Shown here: positions 1-8,614 of the stretch, piece by piece | Layout: each line of letters opens with the position of its first letter | Position numbering within the stretch: position 1 is the stretch's first letter | Source of the DNA: JAGTVG01 sp964389805 | Lineage (GTDB): Bacteria > Bacteroidota > Bacteroidia > Cytophagales > Cyclobacteriaceae | DNA length: 34,341 nt | Reading direction: 5' to 3' | Assembly: GCA_964389805.1 (NCBI GenBank) | Contig: CAYMFU010000305.1 | Span: 1-34,341 of the forward strand | The notes under the pieces: generated by a model | What the model was told of the DNA's origin: nothing | Database searches by the model: none | The model's input: the letters and a program-made list of their open reading frames with translations, nothing else | Program-made: the position numbers and the translations under genes

Positions 1-913
1 CATTTTTAAAACATATAAGGTTATTCGAGATCCTGAAATAACTATTGAAGCAAATCCCGATGACCTGATTATCTCAAAGCCAAAGGAACTGAAATCTGCT
101 GGATTTAATCGATTGAGTATCGGGATCCAGTCATTTGATGACAATATGCTTAAATACTTGAACAGGGTCCATGACTCAAAGGATAGCATAAATGCAATTA
201 GAAATGCTGAACATGCAGGATTTAAAAATATAAACCTGGATTTGATCTTTGCCATCAAGGAAAACCATATGAATATTTTAAAAGAAGATATTGACAAAAT
301 GGTTCAAATACAACCTCAGCATATATCAACTTATAGCTTGACAGTTGAGAAAAATACTGTATTTGGGAATTGGATACGGAAAGGAAAAATTGGTATAGTA
401 TCCAGTGATAACTCTGCTCATGAATTCGAGTATATAATGGAAACTCTTGGAATAAACGGATACCAGCAATATGAAGTGTCAAATTTTTCGAAACAAGGAT
501 TTATTTCCAAACATAATAGCAATTACTGGAAAGAGGTCCCATATCTCGGAATTGGCCCCTCGGCTCATTCATTCAAGGGCAGAACCAGACAATCAAATAT
601 TAGCAACAATTCTAACTATATAAAAAGCATAGAAAAAGGAATAATTCCTGCTGTTGAGGAAGCCCTCTCAAAGACAGATAGAATGAACGAACTGTTACTA
701 ACTGGATTGAGGACAATCTGGGGAGTAGATTTAAATTTAATCAAAAAAAGGTTTGGGGTAGATTTAGAAATGTATAATAATAGTTATATTCGGGACCTTA
801 TTAAACTGAATTTAGCCACATTTAATAATGGAATAATGCAATTAACAAAAAAAGGTATACTTATTGCGGATAAAATTTGCAGTGATTTGTTTTTTATTGA
901 TGAAAACGGTTGA
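1..913 (+). CDS. hemW: HemW-like radical SAM protein (heme chaperone), 5' end outside the window
   Basis: The reading frame is open from base 2 to the TGA at 911-913, so the gene enters from the left and about 303 residues are visible. HemW proteins, long annotated as oxygen-independent coproporphyrinogen III oxidase, are roughly 370-380 aa. About 70 N-terminal residues, including the CxxxCxxC 4Fe-4S/SAM motif, must therefore lie upstream. Visible family signatures are EANPDDL followed by GFNRLSIGIQSFDD in the radical SAM barrel, STYSLTVEKNT, and GIGPSAHSF, with a winged-helix-like C-terminus. The TTG at 113 is an internal Leu codon, not the start. HemW members bind heme and are thought to deliver it to respiratory enzymes; true HemN activity is not expected for this short form. 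The family assignment is firm; the function rests on family knowledge. Confidence 0.9.
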   Translation, partial: IFKTYKVIRDPEITIEANPDDLIISKPKELKSAGFNRLSIGIQSFDDNMLKYLNRVHDSKDSINAIRNAEHAGFKNINLDLIFAIKENHMNILKEDIDKMVQIQPQHISTYSLTVEKNTVFGNWIRKGKIGIVSSDNSAHEFEYIMETLGINGYQQYEVSNFSKQGFISKHNSNYWKEVPYLGIGPSAHSFKGRTRQSNISNNSNYIKSIEKGIIPAVEEALSKTDRMNELLLTGLRTIWGVDLNLIKKRFGVDLEMYNNSYIRDLIKLNLATFNNGIMQLTKKGILIADKICSDLFFIDENG

Positions 914-965
914 AGCTCTAAGAACAATTTATTAAAATAGCGCCGAAATTAAGTGGAGATTATAT

Positions 966-973
966 TATCTTTG
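966..973 (+). promoter_or_regulatory. Possible -7 box (TATCTTTG) upstream of the 992 gene
   Basis: TATCTTTG matches the Bacteroidota -7 consensus TAnnTTTG and lies 18 bases before the ATG at 992. I see no clear TTG at the -33 position, so this is a half-supported promoter. It would let the 992-3020 gene pair be transcribed independently of hemW. Confidence 0.35.
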
Positions 974-991
974 ATGTAAATCTATCCTGAA

Positions 992-1357
992 ATGACGAGC
1001 GAAGAGAAAAAGGCACTTCTTCTATTAAAGTCGGTGATATTTCACTATCACGGACTGGATGAAGACGAGCAGAAGATTCTGGACGAAACGGCCAAGCAGC
1101 TCGATGCTCAGGTTGAGTTGAAATGGGCAAATGAGTTTATATCCAAAGATTACCTTTCAGCTTTCGAACGTGCGCGCGAATATCTGAATGAAACAATCGG
1201 TAATTACGACAAATCTTTAAGACTTGAATATCTTGATCAGGTCTGGCAAGCCAATAATAAAAAAGGGTACATCACAGAAATGGAAGCAACCGCTATGCTT
1301 AAGCTTGCTAAAGACTGGCATGTTGAAAACGAATTGATCGAGATGGTAAGAAAATAA
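992..1357 (+). CDS. Small helical TerB-like conserved protein
   Basis: This is a 121-residue soluble protein with no signal peptide. It is charged and predicted to be all helical. The C-terminal third has a run YLDQVWQANNKKGYITEMEA followed by LKLAKDWHVENEL. That resembles the acidic, EF-hand-like 'x-D/N-G-x-I-x-x-x-E' turn and helix pattern of TerB/DjlA-type domains. I base the TerB-like label on this pattern only and it could be an unrelated Bacteroidota family. It starts 78 bases after hemW with a possible promoter of its own, and the metallopeptidase begins 10 bases after its stop, so the two are probably co-transcribed. Confidence 0.7.
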   Translation: MTSEEKKALLLLKSVIFHYHGLDEDEQKILDETAKQLDAQVELKWANEFISKDYLSAFERAREYLNETIGNYDKSLRLEYLDQVWQANNKKGYITEMEATAMLKLAKDWHVENELIEMVRK

Positions 1358-1367
1358 TCAGTCATCT

Positions 1368-3020
1368 GTGATCTTCCCGGATAAGCAACTTATATTTTTT
1401 CTACTAATCCAACTTCTGACACTATTTAAAATAACTCCCGTTTTACCTCAATATTCTATTGACCAGAATTATAGCAGGGGTGATTCTTTACGAGGTAGTC
1501 TAAATGAATTCCGCTCATGTTTTGATGTAAAGTATTATGATCTTTTGGTAGGAACTGATTTACAAAATCACTCTATCTCCGGAATGAATCGTATACAAAT
1601 GGAGGCTGTAAGGGATTTTGATAGAATACAACTCGATCTATTTTCGAATATGTTCATTGATTCAGTCATTTATAATGGAAATTCACTTTCGATCGAGCGC
1701 ACCGGGCATGCATTTTTTATCCAGTTCCCAGGGATCATCAAAAAAGGAAAGAATATTTCAGTTACAATTTATTACCATGGCCGACCTGTAATTGCAAAAA
1801 ACCCACCCTGGGATGGGGGATTTGTTTGGGCCAAAGATTCACTTAATCGGGATTGGGTAGGTGTAAGCTGCCAGGGTATAGGAGCCAGTTTATGGTGGCC
1901 AAATAAAGATCATCTTTCCGACAGGCCCGATAGTATGCGGATATCCGTAGTGGTTCCCAACTATATTCAGGCAATATCTAATGGAAAGCTTATTGAGGTA
2001 ATAAACCTGGATTCAGATAATAGCCAATGGATTTGGAAAGTAAGCTACCCCATTAATAACTATAATGTAACCATAAATATAGGTCATTTTACCCACCTCC
2101 AGGATCATTATATAGGACAGGAAGGCAAATTGGATCTTAATTACTATGTGCTGGATTATAACCTGGAAATTGCCAGACAACAGTTTAAACAAGTGCAACC
2201 CATGCTGAAGTGTTATGAACTGTATTTTGGGCCGTTTCCTTTTTATAATGATGGATATAAACTGGTGGAAACCCCATATTACGGGATGGAGCATCAGAGT
2301 TGTATTTCCTATGGTAATGATTTTCAGAATAACGAGTTTGATTTTGATTACATAATCATCCACGAAAGCGGTCATGAATACTGGGGGAACTGTATATCCA
2401 TCAAAGATATGGGCGAACTATGGATTCATGAAGGTTTCACCACTTATATGGAATCCTTGTTTATTGAATATTTTAATGGTAAAGAGATAGCGCTTGAATA
2501 CCTCGCTCAGCAAAAACCATCTATAGAAAATCGAAATCCCATGCTCGGTCCACTTAATGTGAACTATGATAACTGGATGGATACGGATATTTATTATAAG
2601 GGCTCATGGATGCTTCATACCATTCGGAATACCATAAATGATGATGAGATATGGTTTGATTTATTGAAATCTGTATTTCAGCATTTTAAATACAGGACCG
2701 TAACAAGTGAAGAAATAATCCGGTATATGGATTCAAATATCGAGTATGACCTTAAACCGATCTTTGATAATTTTTTAAACATTGCAAATCCTCCCGAACT
2801 CAGAATTAATATTAAGCAAAGAAAAGAAAAGGTGCTTTTAAAATATTCCTGGCGTGATGTAAACAAATACTTCAATATGCCTGTGGACGTCCAATATGGG
2901 AAGGAGTTCATCCGGCTATATCCAGTAATAAAAAAACAGAAAAGGGAATTTCATTTAATTGAGGATGCAGAGATATCTTTTGACACCCGCCATGGTTATT
3001 TTATGATTTCTATCAAATGA
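1368..3020 (+). CDS. Secreted M1-family zinc metallopeptidase
   Basis: The 550-residue product carries the M1 zinc site HESGH (332-336), with the third ligand Glu355 in WIHEGFTTY at the expected distance (HExxH-x18-E). The exopeptidase-type motif YYGMEHQS (304-311) replaces the classical GAMEN. Residues 1-28 form a hydrophobic signal peptide, so the enzyme should act in the periplasm or outside the cell. The start is GTG at 1368. It is the only start that keeps the signal peptide, because an in-frame stop lies at 1347-1349 and the next Met is residue 73. The protein ends soon after the catalytic domain with a short beta-rich tail, so the long ARM-like C-terminal domain of larger aminopeptidases is absent. 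It most resembles the short Bacteroidota M1 lipoprotein/secreted peptidases. It converges on the regulator gene with only 6 bases between them. Confidence 0.9.
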   Translation: MIFPDKQLIFFLLIQLLTLFKITPVLPQYSIDQNYSRGDSLRGSLNEFRSCFDVKYYDLLVGTDLQNHSISGMNRIQMEAVRDFDRIQLDLFSNMFIDSVIYNGNSLSIERTGHAFFIQFPGIIKKGKNISVTIYYHGRPVIAKNPPWDGGFVWAKDSLNRDWVGVSCQGIGASLWWPNKDHLSDRPDSMRISVVVPNYIQAISNGKLIEVINLDSDNSQWIWKVSYPINNYNVTINIGHFTHLQDHYIGQEGKLDLNYYVLDYNLEIARQQFKQVQPMLKCYELYFGPFPFYNDGYKLVETPYYGMEHQSCISYGNDFQNNEFDFDYIIIHESGHEYWGNCISIKDMGELWIHEGFTTYMESLFIEYFNGKEIALEYLAQQKPSIENRNPMLGPLNVNYDNWMDTDIYYKGSWMLHTIRNTINDDEIWFDLLKSVFQHFKYRTVTSEEIIRYMDSNIEYDLKPIFDNFLNIANPPELRINIKQRKEKVLLKYSWRDVNKYFNMPVDVQYGKEFIRLYPVIKKQKREFHLIEDAEISFDTRHGYFMISIK

Positions 3021-3026
3021 ATCGAT

Positions 3027-3752
3027 TTACAGGCTCATCATTTCCTTGAATTTGGATGACTGTCTGCGGCTGACTTCTATTCTGCCTCCGCCTTTAAGTT
3101 GCACCATCAACCCCCCATTGAACCAGGGCTCAATTTTCTCAACCCAATGTAGATTAATAATATGTTTTCTGCTGGCCCGGAAAAAGGTCCTGTCATCCAG
3201 TCGTTCATCCAGTGCATTAAGGGACTTATGGATCATCGGCTTGAAACTCTCAAAATATACTTTAATGTAGTTCCCATCAGATTCAAAAAGTCGAACCTCG
3301 GATAAACGCACAAACCAACATTTATCGCCGTCCTTTACAAAAACCTGGTCATTAGCACCGAGTTTTCTTTCTCTAAGGGGTAGATCCTGAAATGGTTCCT
3401 CCTCTTCTAGTTTAAATAGCTTTTTAATACTTTCAGCAAGGCGTTCCGGTTGTATTGGTTTTAATAAATAATCGAGCGCATTTACCTCAAATGCTTTAAG
3501 GGCGTATTCATCATAAGCGGTCGTAAATATAACTTTTGGTACGCTATCCAGCATTTCAAGCAAATCAAATCCCGTTTTACCAGGCATCTGAATGTCCAGG
3601 AATAGTAAATCCGGGTCCAGAGTTATTATTTTCTGATAGGCATCATCCACATTAACAGCTTCTCCGATTATCTCAACTTCGTGATGATCCTTCAAAAGAT
3701 TTGTCAACTCCTTTCTTGCCAGCCTTTCATCATCGATTATTAATGCTTTCAT
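3027..3752 (-). CDS. LytR/AlgR-type response regulator (REC + LytTR)
   Basis: The product has 241 residues. The receiver domain (1-120) shows the acidic pair D7-D8, the phospho-acceptor Asp53 in FLDIQMPG, Thr77/78 in FTTAYDEYA and Lys98 in LLKPIQ. A LytTR DNA-binding domain fills about 130-241, with FESDGNYIKVYF and FFRASRKHIINL as the diagnostic strands. It is the output partner of the kinase encoded just upstream (41 bases between the genes, same strand). LytTR regulators bind paired imperfect direct repeats in promoters; I found no convincing pair within this window. Targets are unknown. The start ATG at 3752 gives the canonical MKALIIDDE beginning. Confidence 0.93.
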   Translation of the reverse strand: MKALIIDDERLARKELTNLLKDHHEVEIIGEAVNVDDAYQKIITLDPDLLFLDIQMPGKTGFDLLEMLDSVPKVIFTTAYDEYALKAFEVNALDYLLKPIQPERLAESIKKLFKLEEEEPFQDLPLRERKLGANDQVFVKDGDKCWFVRLSEVRLFESDGNYIKVYFESFKPMIHKSLNALDERLDDRTFFRASRKHIINLHWVEKIEPWFNGGLMVQLKGGGRIEVSRRQSSKFKEMMSL

Positions 3753-3793
3753 ATTTAAATATTTAATTTCAACCTCTTAAATTCAGTACGGCA

Positions 3794-4834
3794 CTAATAG
3801 TATTGAGGAATATTAATTTCTGTTAATACGGTTTTATTATTCTCATTTTCAATTTTAAATGTAGCTGATTTGCCAAAGATAAGGTTTAACCTTTGTTCCG
3901 TATTCTCAATCCCATATCCGGAATTGTTCTTTCCATGACCATTTGCGTACTGGCCACTATTTCTGATCTGTATTCTCAACTGATCTTCTTCCTGCCATGC
4001 TTTAAGGCTAATATTCCCTCCCTTGGTAAGAGTGGCCACTCCATGTTTGATTCCGTTTTCGACCAATGTCTGGATCATAAGCGGAGGTATCTGATAAGAA
4101 TCTGCATCCGGAGAAATATCGATGTTTACATTAAGTCTTTCTTCAAGTCGTATGGCTTCCAGGTCGAGGTAATCCTTCACTGTCTTAATCTCATCACTGA
4201 AATCAATCAACTTACGCTTATTCATTATGAGAGAGTTCCGCAAGATATTTGAAAGTTGAGTAATGGCTCGTTTCGATTTTAATGGATCTTCATCAACAAG
4301 GGCACGAATACTATTCAGGGCATTGAAAATAAAATGTGGATTAAGTTGTGATTTAAGTTTGTTCAATTCGATCTCATAGATAATAGCATCGTATTTCAGG
4401 GAGGCATTATATCTTTCAAAATAGTGGAAAATAAAATAAATTGCTGCCCAGATAATATAAAAAACCAATGAATAAATAAGATTTCCCAGCATGGCCGTCA
4501 AGCCCAGAGCACTCTCTAGATTAATTGTTTCCAGTAAGGTTGACCCTATGATATGAACCAGGTAATTGCTGATACCAAGTACCAATGAAAACAATAAAAC
4601 TCTTGGCAACAATTGTATCAATGAAAGTTCAAGCCAGTTGTTTTTTAGAACCACATACCGAAAAAAATGAGTAGATATTAAATAATATCCGGAAAGTATA
4701 AATATAACTATGGACCGATTAAGCGTAGCAATATCCGCAAAGAACAATAGAAATATATTGAACATAGCCCAGGCAGTCCACCCAAACAATTGCAATATCC
4801 AATAGGCCCTTCTTTTAGAAATTTTAATATCCAA
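3794..4834 (-). CDS. LytS-type membrane sensor histidine kinase
   Basis: The product has 346 residues. Four hydrophobic segments (about 11-34, 41-60, 72-98 and 113-138) form a small membrane sensor without a recognisable periplasmic ligand domain. A short coiled linker leads into the His_kinase (LytS/YehU) domain with the phospho-accepting His167 in LKSQLNPHFIFNALNS. The HATPase-type region follows, with N-box LVENGIKHGV and G-box GYGIENTEQRLNLIFG. This is the standard Bacteroidota partner of LytTR regulators and sits first in a two-gene operon with one. The signal sensed cannot be inferred. Confidence 0.92.
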   Translation of the reverse strand: MDIKISKRRAYWILQLFGWTAWAMFNIFLLFFADIATLNRSIVIFILSGYYLISTHFFRYVVLKNNWLELSLIQLLPRVLLFSLVLGISNYLVHIIGSTLLETINLESALGLTAMLGNLIYSLVFYIIWAAIYFIFHYFERYNASLKYDAIIYEIELNKLKSQLNPHFIFNALNSIRALVDEDPLKSKRAITQLSNILRNSLIMNKRKLIDFSDEIKTVKDYLDLEAIRLEERLNVNIDISPDADSYQIPPLMIQTLVENGIKHGVATLTKGGNISLKAWQEEDQLRIQIRNSGQYANGHGKNNSGYGIENTEQRLNLIFGKSATFKIENENNKTVLTEINIPQYY

Positions 4835-5237
4835 GATTCCGAAAATTTAATAGTGTAAATCTATACAGGTACTTGAATTAATCATTCGACATTTATATTA
4901 AAGGTATTAAAAATTTTTAATGGGTGTATTTTTCTTATATGTTATAAGCGAAATGCCTTGTAATAAGTAATTTGCGGTAAGCCAATAAAATTAACCATTA
5001 CAATATATTACAATCTGATATATAAGCATCAGGCCTGATTTCAGTATTATAATCCAGCCGAAAAACCTGCCGCAAAATAATATTTGGATAGGATATTCAA
5101 TATTTCCTTTTCCTGTTTAAAAAAAATAATGTTTAAATAAAAAAACAATATAATATTTTGCATTATTTATAAATAAATAATTTAATTTTGCATCATTAAT
5201 ATTATTTGTCATAATCAGTATTTTATTTTGTCAAGTC
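4835..5237. other. 403-base AT-rich divergent intergenic region
   Basis: This gap separates the leftward kinase gene from the rightward small secreted gene and should hold both promoters. I see a perfect 16-base palindrome, ATTAAAAA followed by its reverse complement, at 4906-4921, about 72 bases upstream of the kinase start. I also see a Bacteroidota-type promoter at 5158-5190 (listed separately). No ORF of note and no RNA gene was recognised. Confidence 0.5.
5158..5190 (+). promoter_or_regulatory. Bacteroidota-type promoter of the small secreted protein gene
   Basis: A TTG at 5158-5160 and a -7 box TAATTTTG at 5183-5190 are separated by 22 bases, slightly longer than the usual 18-21. Both boxes sit in a direct repeat: TTTTGCATTATT begins at 5157 and TTTTGCATCATT at 5187. 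The start codon is at 5238, which gives a leader of about 42 bases. Confidence 0.45.
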
Positions 5238-5570
5238 ATGAAAACCATTATATATTTCTTTGTAGCAATATTTTTTATGTCAGCTGAAACTATTAATGCT
5301 GATGAAAAAGAGACAGGATCATCAAATGATTTTAACTTTATAGATAGTGAATACCTTGAAACAGAGGATTACTATGAGAATCTGGAAAACCAGGCTGTTA
5401 ATAAAGTAATTATTTATGATGCTGATGGAAATGTCACAAGACAGATACAACTGACTGAAGATATCGAGCTATCTACGCCTTCAATTTTAAAGCCACTCAT
5501 TTGCACCAGTGATTTTTTGACTCGTATAAATGGTGTTTCTTACTATATGTTTAATAAAAATCGACTATAA
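5238..5570 (+). CDS. Small secreted acidic protein, function unknown
   Basis: The product has 110 residues. Residues 1-21 (MKTIIYFFVAIFFMSAETINA) look like a Sec signal peptide with cleavage near NADE. The mature part starts with a very acidic stretch (residues 22-50, rich in E, D, S and Y). It continues with VNKVIIYDADGNVTRQIQ and ends with CTSDFLTRINGVSYYMF. The pattern 'x-V-x-I-Y-D-x-x-G-x-x-V' followed by a C-terminal '-SDFL--I-G-SYY' is one I associate with short periplasmic or exported Bacteroidota proteins of unknown role. I do not recognise a named family. The gene stands alone, has its own promoter and is followed by a strong hairpin. Confidence 0.7.
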   Translation: MKTIIYFFVAIFFMSAETINADEKETGSSNDFNFIDSEYLETEDYYENLENQAVNKVIIYDADGNVTRQIQLTEDIELSTPSILKPLICTSDFLTRINGVSYYMFNKNRL

Positions 5571-5669
5571 ACTAAAAAAAAAATAAAAACCGGGAACTTT
5601 TTAAATGAATTATTGATTGTTAGTATTAGATAATTCATGGATGATAGGTTTTAGTTTTAATTTTTTGGT

Positions 5670-5693
5670 CAGGGTTGCGGGACCGCAACCCTG
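5670..5693. terminator. GC-rich hairpin between convergent genes
   Basis: CAGGGTTGCGG (5670-5680) pairs perfectly with CCGCAACCCTG (5683-5693). It is by far the most GC-rich stretch in this AT-rich gap. On the plus strand it is followed by the short tract TTTCTT, so it can end the small secreted gene. It lies 38 bases past the uvrA stop on the minus strand but lacks a U-tract in that direction. Confidence 0.6.
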
Positions 5694-5731
5694 TTTCTTA
5701 TAATGATGGGCCAGGAGGATCTATAATTAAA

Positions 5732-8593
5732 TTAATCCTTAATTGCCCGGCCATCATTCAATCCCCCAAGTTCATTTTTTAAATAATATCCGGTATAACT
5801 TTTCTTAACTTTTGCCAATTTTTCAGGCGTGCCGGAGAATACCAGTTGCCCTCCTTTGTCGCCTCCTTCGGGTCCCAGGTCAATGACATAATCAGCTACT
5901 TTTATTATATCCAGATTATGCTCAATAACGAGAACCGTATTCCCTTTATTTACAAGTTTTTGTAATACATCAATTAGATGTTGAATATCCTGAAAATGAA
6001 GCCCTGTTGTAGGCTCATCCAGAATATAGAATGTTTTACCTGTATCCTTTTTTGATAATTCTGAAGAAAGTTTCACCCTTTGTGCTTCCCCTCCGGATAA
6101 TGTTGTAGCGTGTTGTCCCAAGGTAATATAACCCAGCCCGACATCATCTAAGGTTTTCAAAGTTTTTAAAATTCTGGGCTGGTGCTCAAAAAACTCAACA
6201 GCATTTTCTACTGTCATATCGAGTACATCCGCTATGGATTTCCCTTTAAACCTTACTTCAAGTGTTTCCCGATTATATCTCTTGCCCTTACAGGTTTCAC
6301 AATGCACATGCACATCTGGGAGGAAATCCATCTCTATCAACCTCATGCCAGCGCCTTCACAGGTTTCACATCTTCCACCCTTTACATTAAAGGAAAACCT
6401 TCCAGGTTTATATCCCCTTATCTTAGATTCAGGAAGTTCTGCAAACAGGGAGCGTATATCTGAAAATACACCTGTATAGGTAGCCGGATTAGAGCGGGGT
6501 GTTCTTCCAATTGGTGATTGATCTATTTCTATAACCTTATCAATATGCTCAAGTCCTTCAATGGAAGAAAATGGCAACACCTCTCTCCTGGAACGATACA
6601 ATTTCCGGCTTATTATCGGATATAAGGTTTCATGGATCAGAGTAGATTTGCCAGATCCGGAAACCCCGGTTACGCAAATAAACTTGCTCAAGGGGAAGGA
6701 AACGTCTACATCCTTCAAATTATTCCCTTTTGCTCCTGAAAGTCTTATCTCCGGGCCGCTTCCATTCCTTCTTTGTTTGGGAGTCTCAATACGTCTTACA
6801 CCGTTGAGGTAATCAGATGTGAGCGTGCCATTATTTACAAATTCCAGAGGCGGACCTTCGGCAACAATATGCCCTCCATGTAATCCCGGGCCCGGGCCAA
6901 TATCAATTATATGGTCTGATTCGACCATCATTTCTCTGTCATGTTCAACCACAATCACAGTATTGCCCAGGTCCCTGAGATCTTTCAGGGAACTGATCAG
7001 CTTTATATTATCTCGTTGATGAAGACCGATACTAGGTTCATCAAGAATATACAAGACACCAACTAATTGAGTCCCTATTTGAGTCGCAAGGCGGATCCTT
7101 TGCGCTTCTCCTCCAGACAATGTCCTCAGAGGACGGTTCAGGTCAAGGTAATCCAGGCCAACGTTTAGCAGAAATTTTAATCTTTTCCTGATTTCCTTAA
7201 GTATTCCTGTCGCTATGATTTTTTGCCTCTCATTTAACCTGGCTTCAAGATCGTTAAACCAATGTTGCAACTTACCAATATCTAAAAGGGCCAATTCCGC
7301 AATATTTTTACTGTCAATTTTAAAATGTAGCGCTTCCTGTTTTAATCTTGCACCCTGACAGTCCGGACATTTCTGTGAAACGGTGTACTCCCTTACCCAT
7401 TTCTGGATCTTATCAGATCCTGACTTTTTCTGTTTTTGAAGAAAGTTTACAATTCCCTCAAACCTGGTATACCAATCTGTTCCAGGATACTTTATCGATT
7501 TGACAGCGACAGGATTTTCATCTCCGAAAAGCAATACGTTAAGTACATCTTCCGGTAAATCCTTAATTTTCGTGGTTATAGACAGGCCCTTTCGTTTTAA
7601 GATGGCTTCGATCTTTTTAAAGATCCAGATATCCCGGTACTCTCCAAGCGGGGCTATTCCGCCACGGCTTATTGATAATTCATCGTCGGGTATAACAGAT
7701 TCTCTGGTAATCTCCTCTATATGCCCAAGACCATTACAAGTAGGACAAGCCCCATAAGGGCTGTTAAAGGAAAACATATTTGGCGCGGGTTCATCATAAG
7801 ATAATCCCGTTTCCGGATCCATCAGATATTTTGAAAAGTGATGCACATTGCCACTTGCGTCAAGAGCCATAACCAACCCTTTCCCTTCCCTCATCGCTGA
7901 CCTGATAGATTCGGTCACGCGGTATCGCTCATCCTCCCTTACGATAAGCCTGTCAATTACGATTTCAATATCATGAACTTTATAGCGGTCGACTTGCATC
8001 TTTGGTACGAGCTCCTGGATCTCACCATCGATTCGTACTTTTGAATAACCCGTTTTCCGTATCTGGACAAAAAGCTCCCTGTAATGACCTTTTCTCCCCT
8101 TAACTATGGGGGCCAAAATGATGAGTTTCTGTCCTGAAAATTGCTTTATGATCTGATCTATAACCTGGTCTTCCGATTGTCTGACCATTTTTTTGCCGGT
8201 TATATAAGAAAATGCCTCCCCCGCCCGGGCAAATAATAATCGCATAAAGTCATAGATCTCTGTAACAGTACCTACAGTTGAACGAGGGTTCCTGGAAGTC
8301 GTTTTTTGCTCGATTGAAATTACGGGGCTCAGTCCATTGATCTTGTCAACATCCGGTCTTTCCATGTTACCTATGAATGATCGGGCATAGGCAGAAAAGC
8401 TTTCCATATATCTGCGCTGGCCTTCAGCATATATGGTATCAAACGCAAGTGAGGATTTGCCGCTTCCACTAATACCGGTAATTACTACCAGTTTTTCCCG
8501 TGGGATGACAACATCTATGTTTTTCAGGTTGTGTTCCCTTGCACCAAATACCTCTATCTGCTCGTGATCAGGTTGGGTAGTATTATATGTCAT
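5732..8593 (-). CDS. uvrA: Excinuclease ABC subunit A
   Basis: The 953-residue product matches full-length UvrA (about 940 aa). It has two ABC modules. Module I has Walker A GISGSGKSS (40-48) and signature LSGGEAQRIRLATQIG. Module II has Walker A GVSGSGKSTL and signature LSGGEAQRVKLSSEL followed by YILDEPTTGLH. Zinc-binding pairs are visible at CPTCNGLG, CPDCQGARL, CETCEGAG and CETCKGKRY, and the conserved DNA-binding NPRSTVGT element is present. UvrA recognises bulky DNA lesions and loads UvrB in nucleotide excision repair in the cytoplasm. It is the last gene of a four-gene leftward operon, 21 bases after the lytic transglycosylase gene. I saw no LexA-type box near it. Confidence 0.98.
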   Translation of the reverse strand: MTYNTTQPDHEQIEVFGAREHNLKNIDVVIPREKLVVITGISGSGKSSLAFDTIYAEGQRRYMESFSAYARSFIGNMERPDVDKINGLSPVISIEQKTTSRNPRSTVGTVTEIYDFMRLLFARAGEAFSYITGKKMVRQSEDQVIDQIIKQFSGQKLIILAPIVKGRKGHYRELFVQIRKTGYSKVRIDGEIQELVPKMQVDRYKVHDIEIVIDRLIVREDERYRVTESIRSAMREGKGLVMALDASGNVHHFSKYLMDPETGLSYDEPAPNMFSFNSPYGACPTCNGLGHIEEITRESVIPDDELSISRGGIAPLGEYRDIWIFKKIEAILKRKGLSITTKIKDLPEDVLNVLLFGDENPVAVKSIKYPGTDWYTRFEGIVNFLQKQKKSGSDKIQKWVREYTVSQKCPDCQGARLKQEALHFKIDSKNIAELALLDIGKLQHWFNDLEARLNERQKIIATGILKEIRKRLKFLLNVGLDYLDLNRPLRTLSGGEAQRIRLATQIGTQLVGVLYILDEPSIGLHQRDNIKLISSLKDLRDLGNTVIVVEHDREMMVESDHIIDIGPGPGLHGGHIVAEGPPLEFVNNGTLTSDYLNGVRRIETPKQRRNGSGPEIRLSGAKGNNLKDVDVSFPLSKFICVTGVSGSGKSTLIHETLYPIISRKLYRSRREVLPFSSIEGLEHIDKVIEIDQSPIGRTPRSNPATYTGVFSDIRSLFAELPESKIRGYKPGRFSFNVKGGRCETCEGAGMRLIEMDFLPDVHVHCETCKGKRYNRETLEVRFKGKSIADVLDMTVENAVEFFEHQPRILKTLKTLDDVGLGYITLGQHATTLSGGEAQRVKLSSELSKKDTGKTFYILDEPTTGLHFQDIQHLIDVLQKLVNKGNTVLVIEHNLDIIKVADYVIDLGPEGGDKGGQLVFSGTPEKLAKVKKSYTGYYLKNELGGLNDGRAIKD

Positions 8594-8614
8594 TTATGTT
8601 TTATGACTGGATAT

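Noticed and set aside
113..913. A complete 266-aa gene starting with TTG at 113
   Set aside because: The frame is open to base 2 and the upstream codons encode conserved HemW residues (EANPDDL...GFNRL), so the gene starts outside the window.
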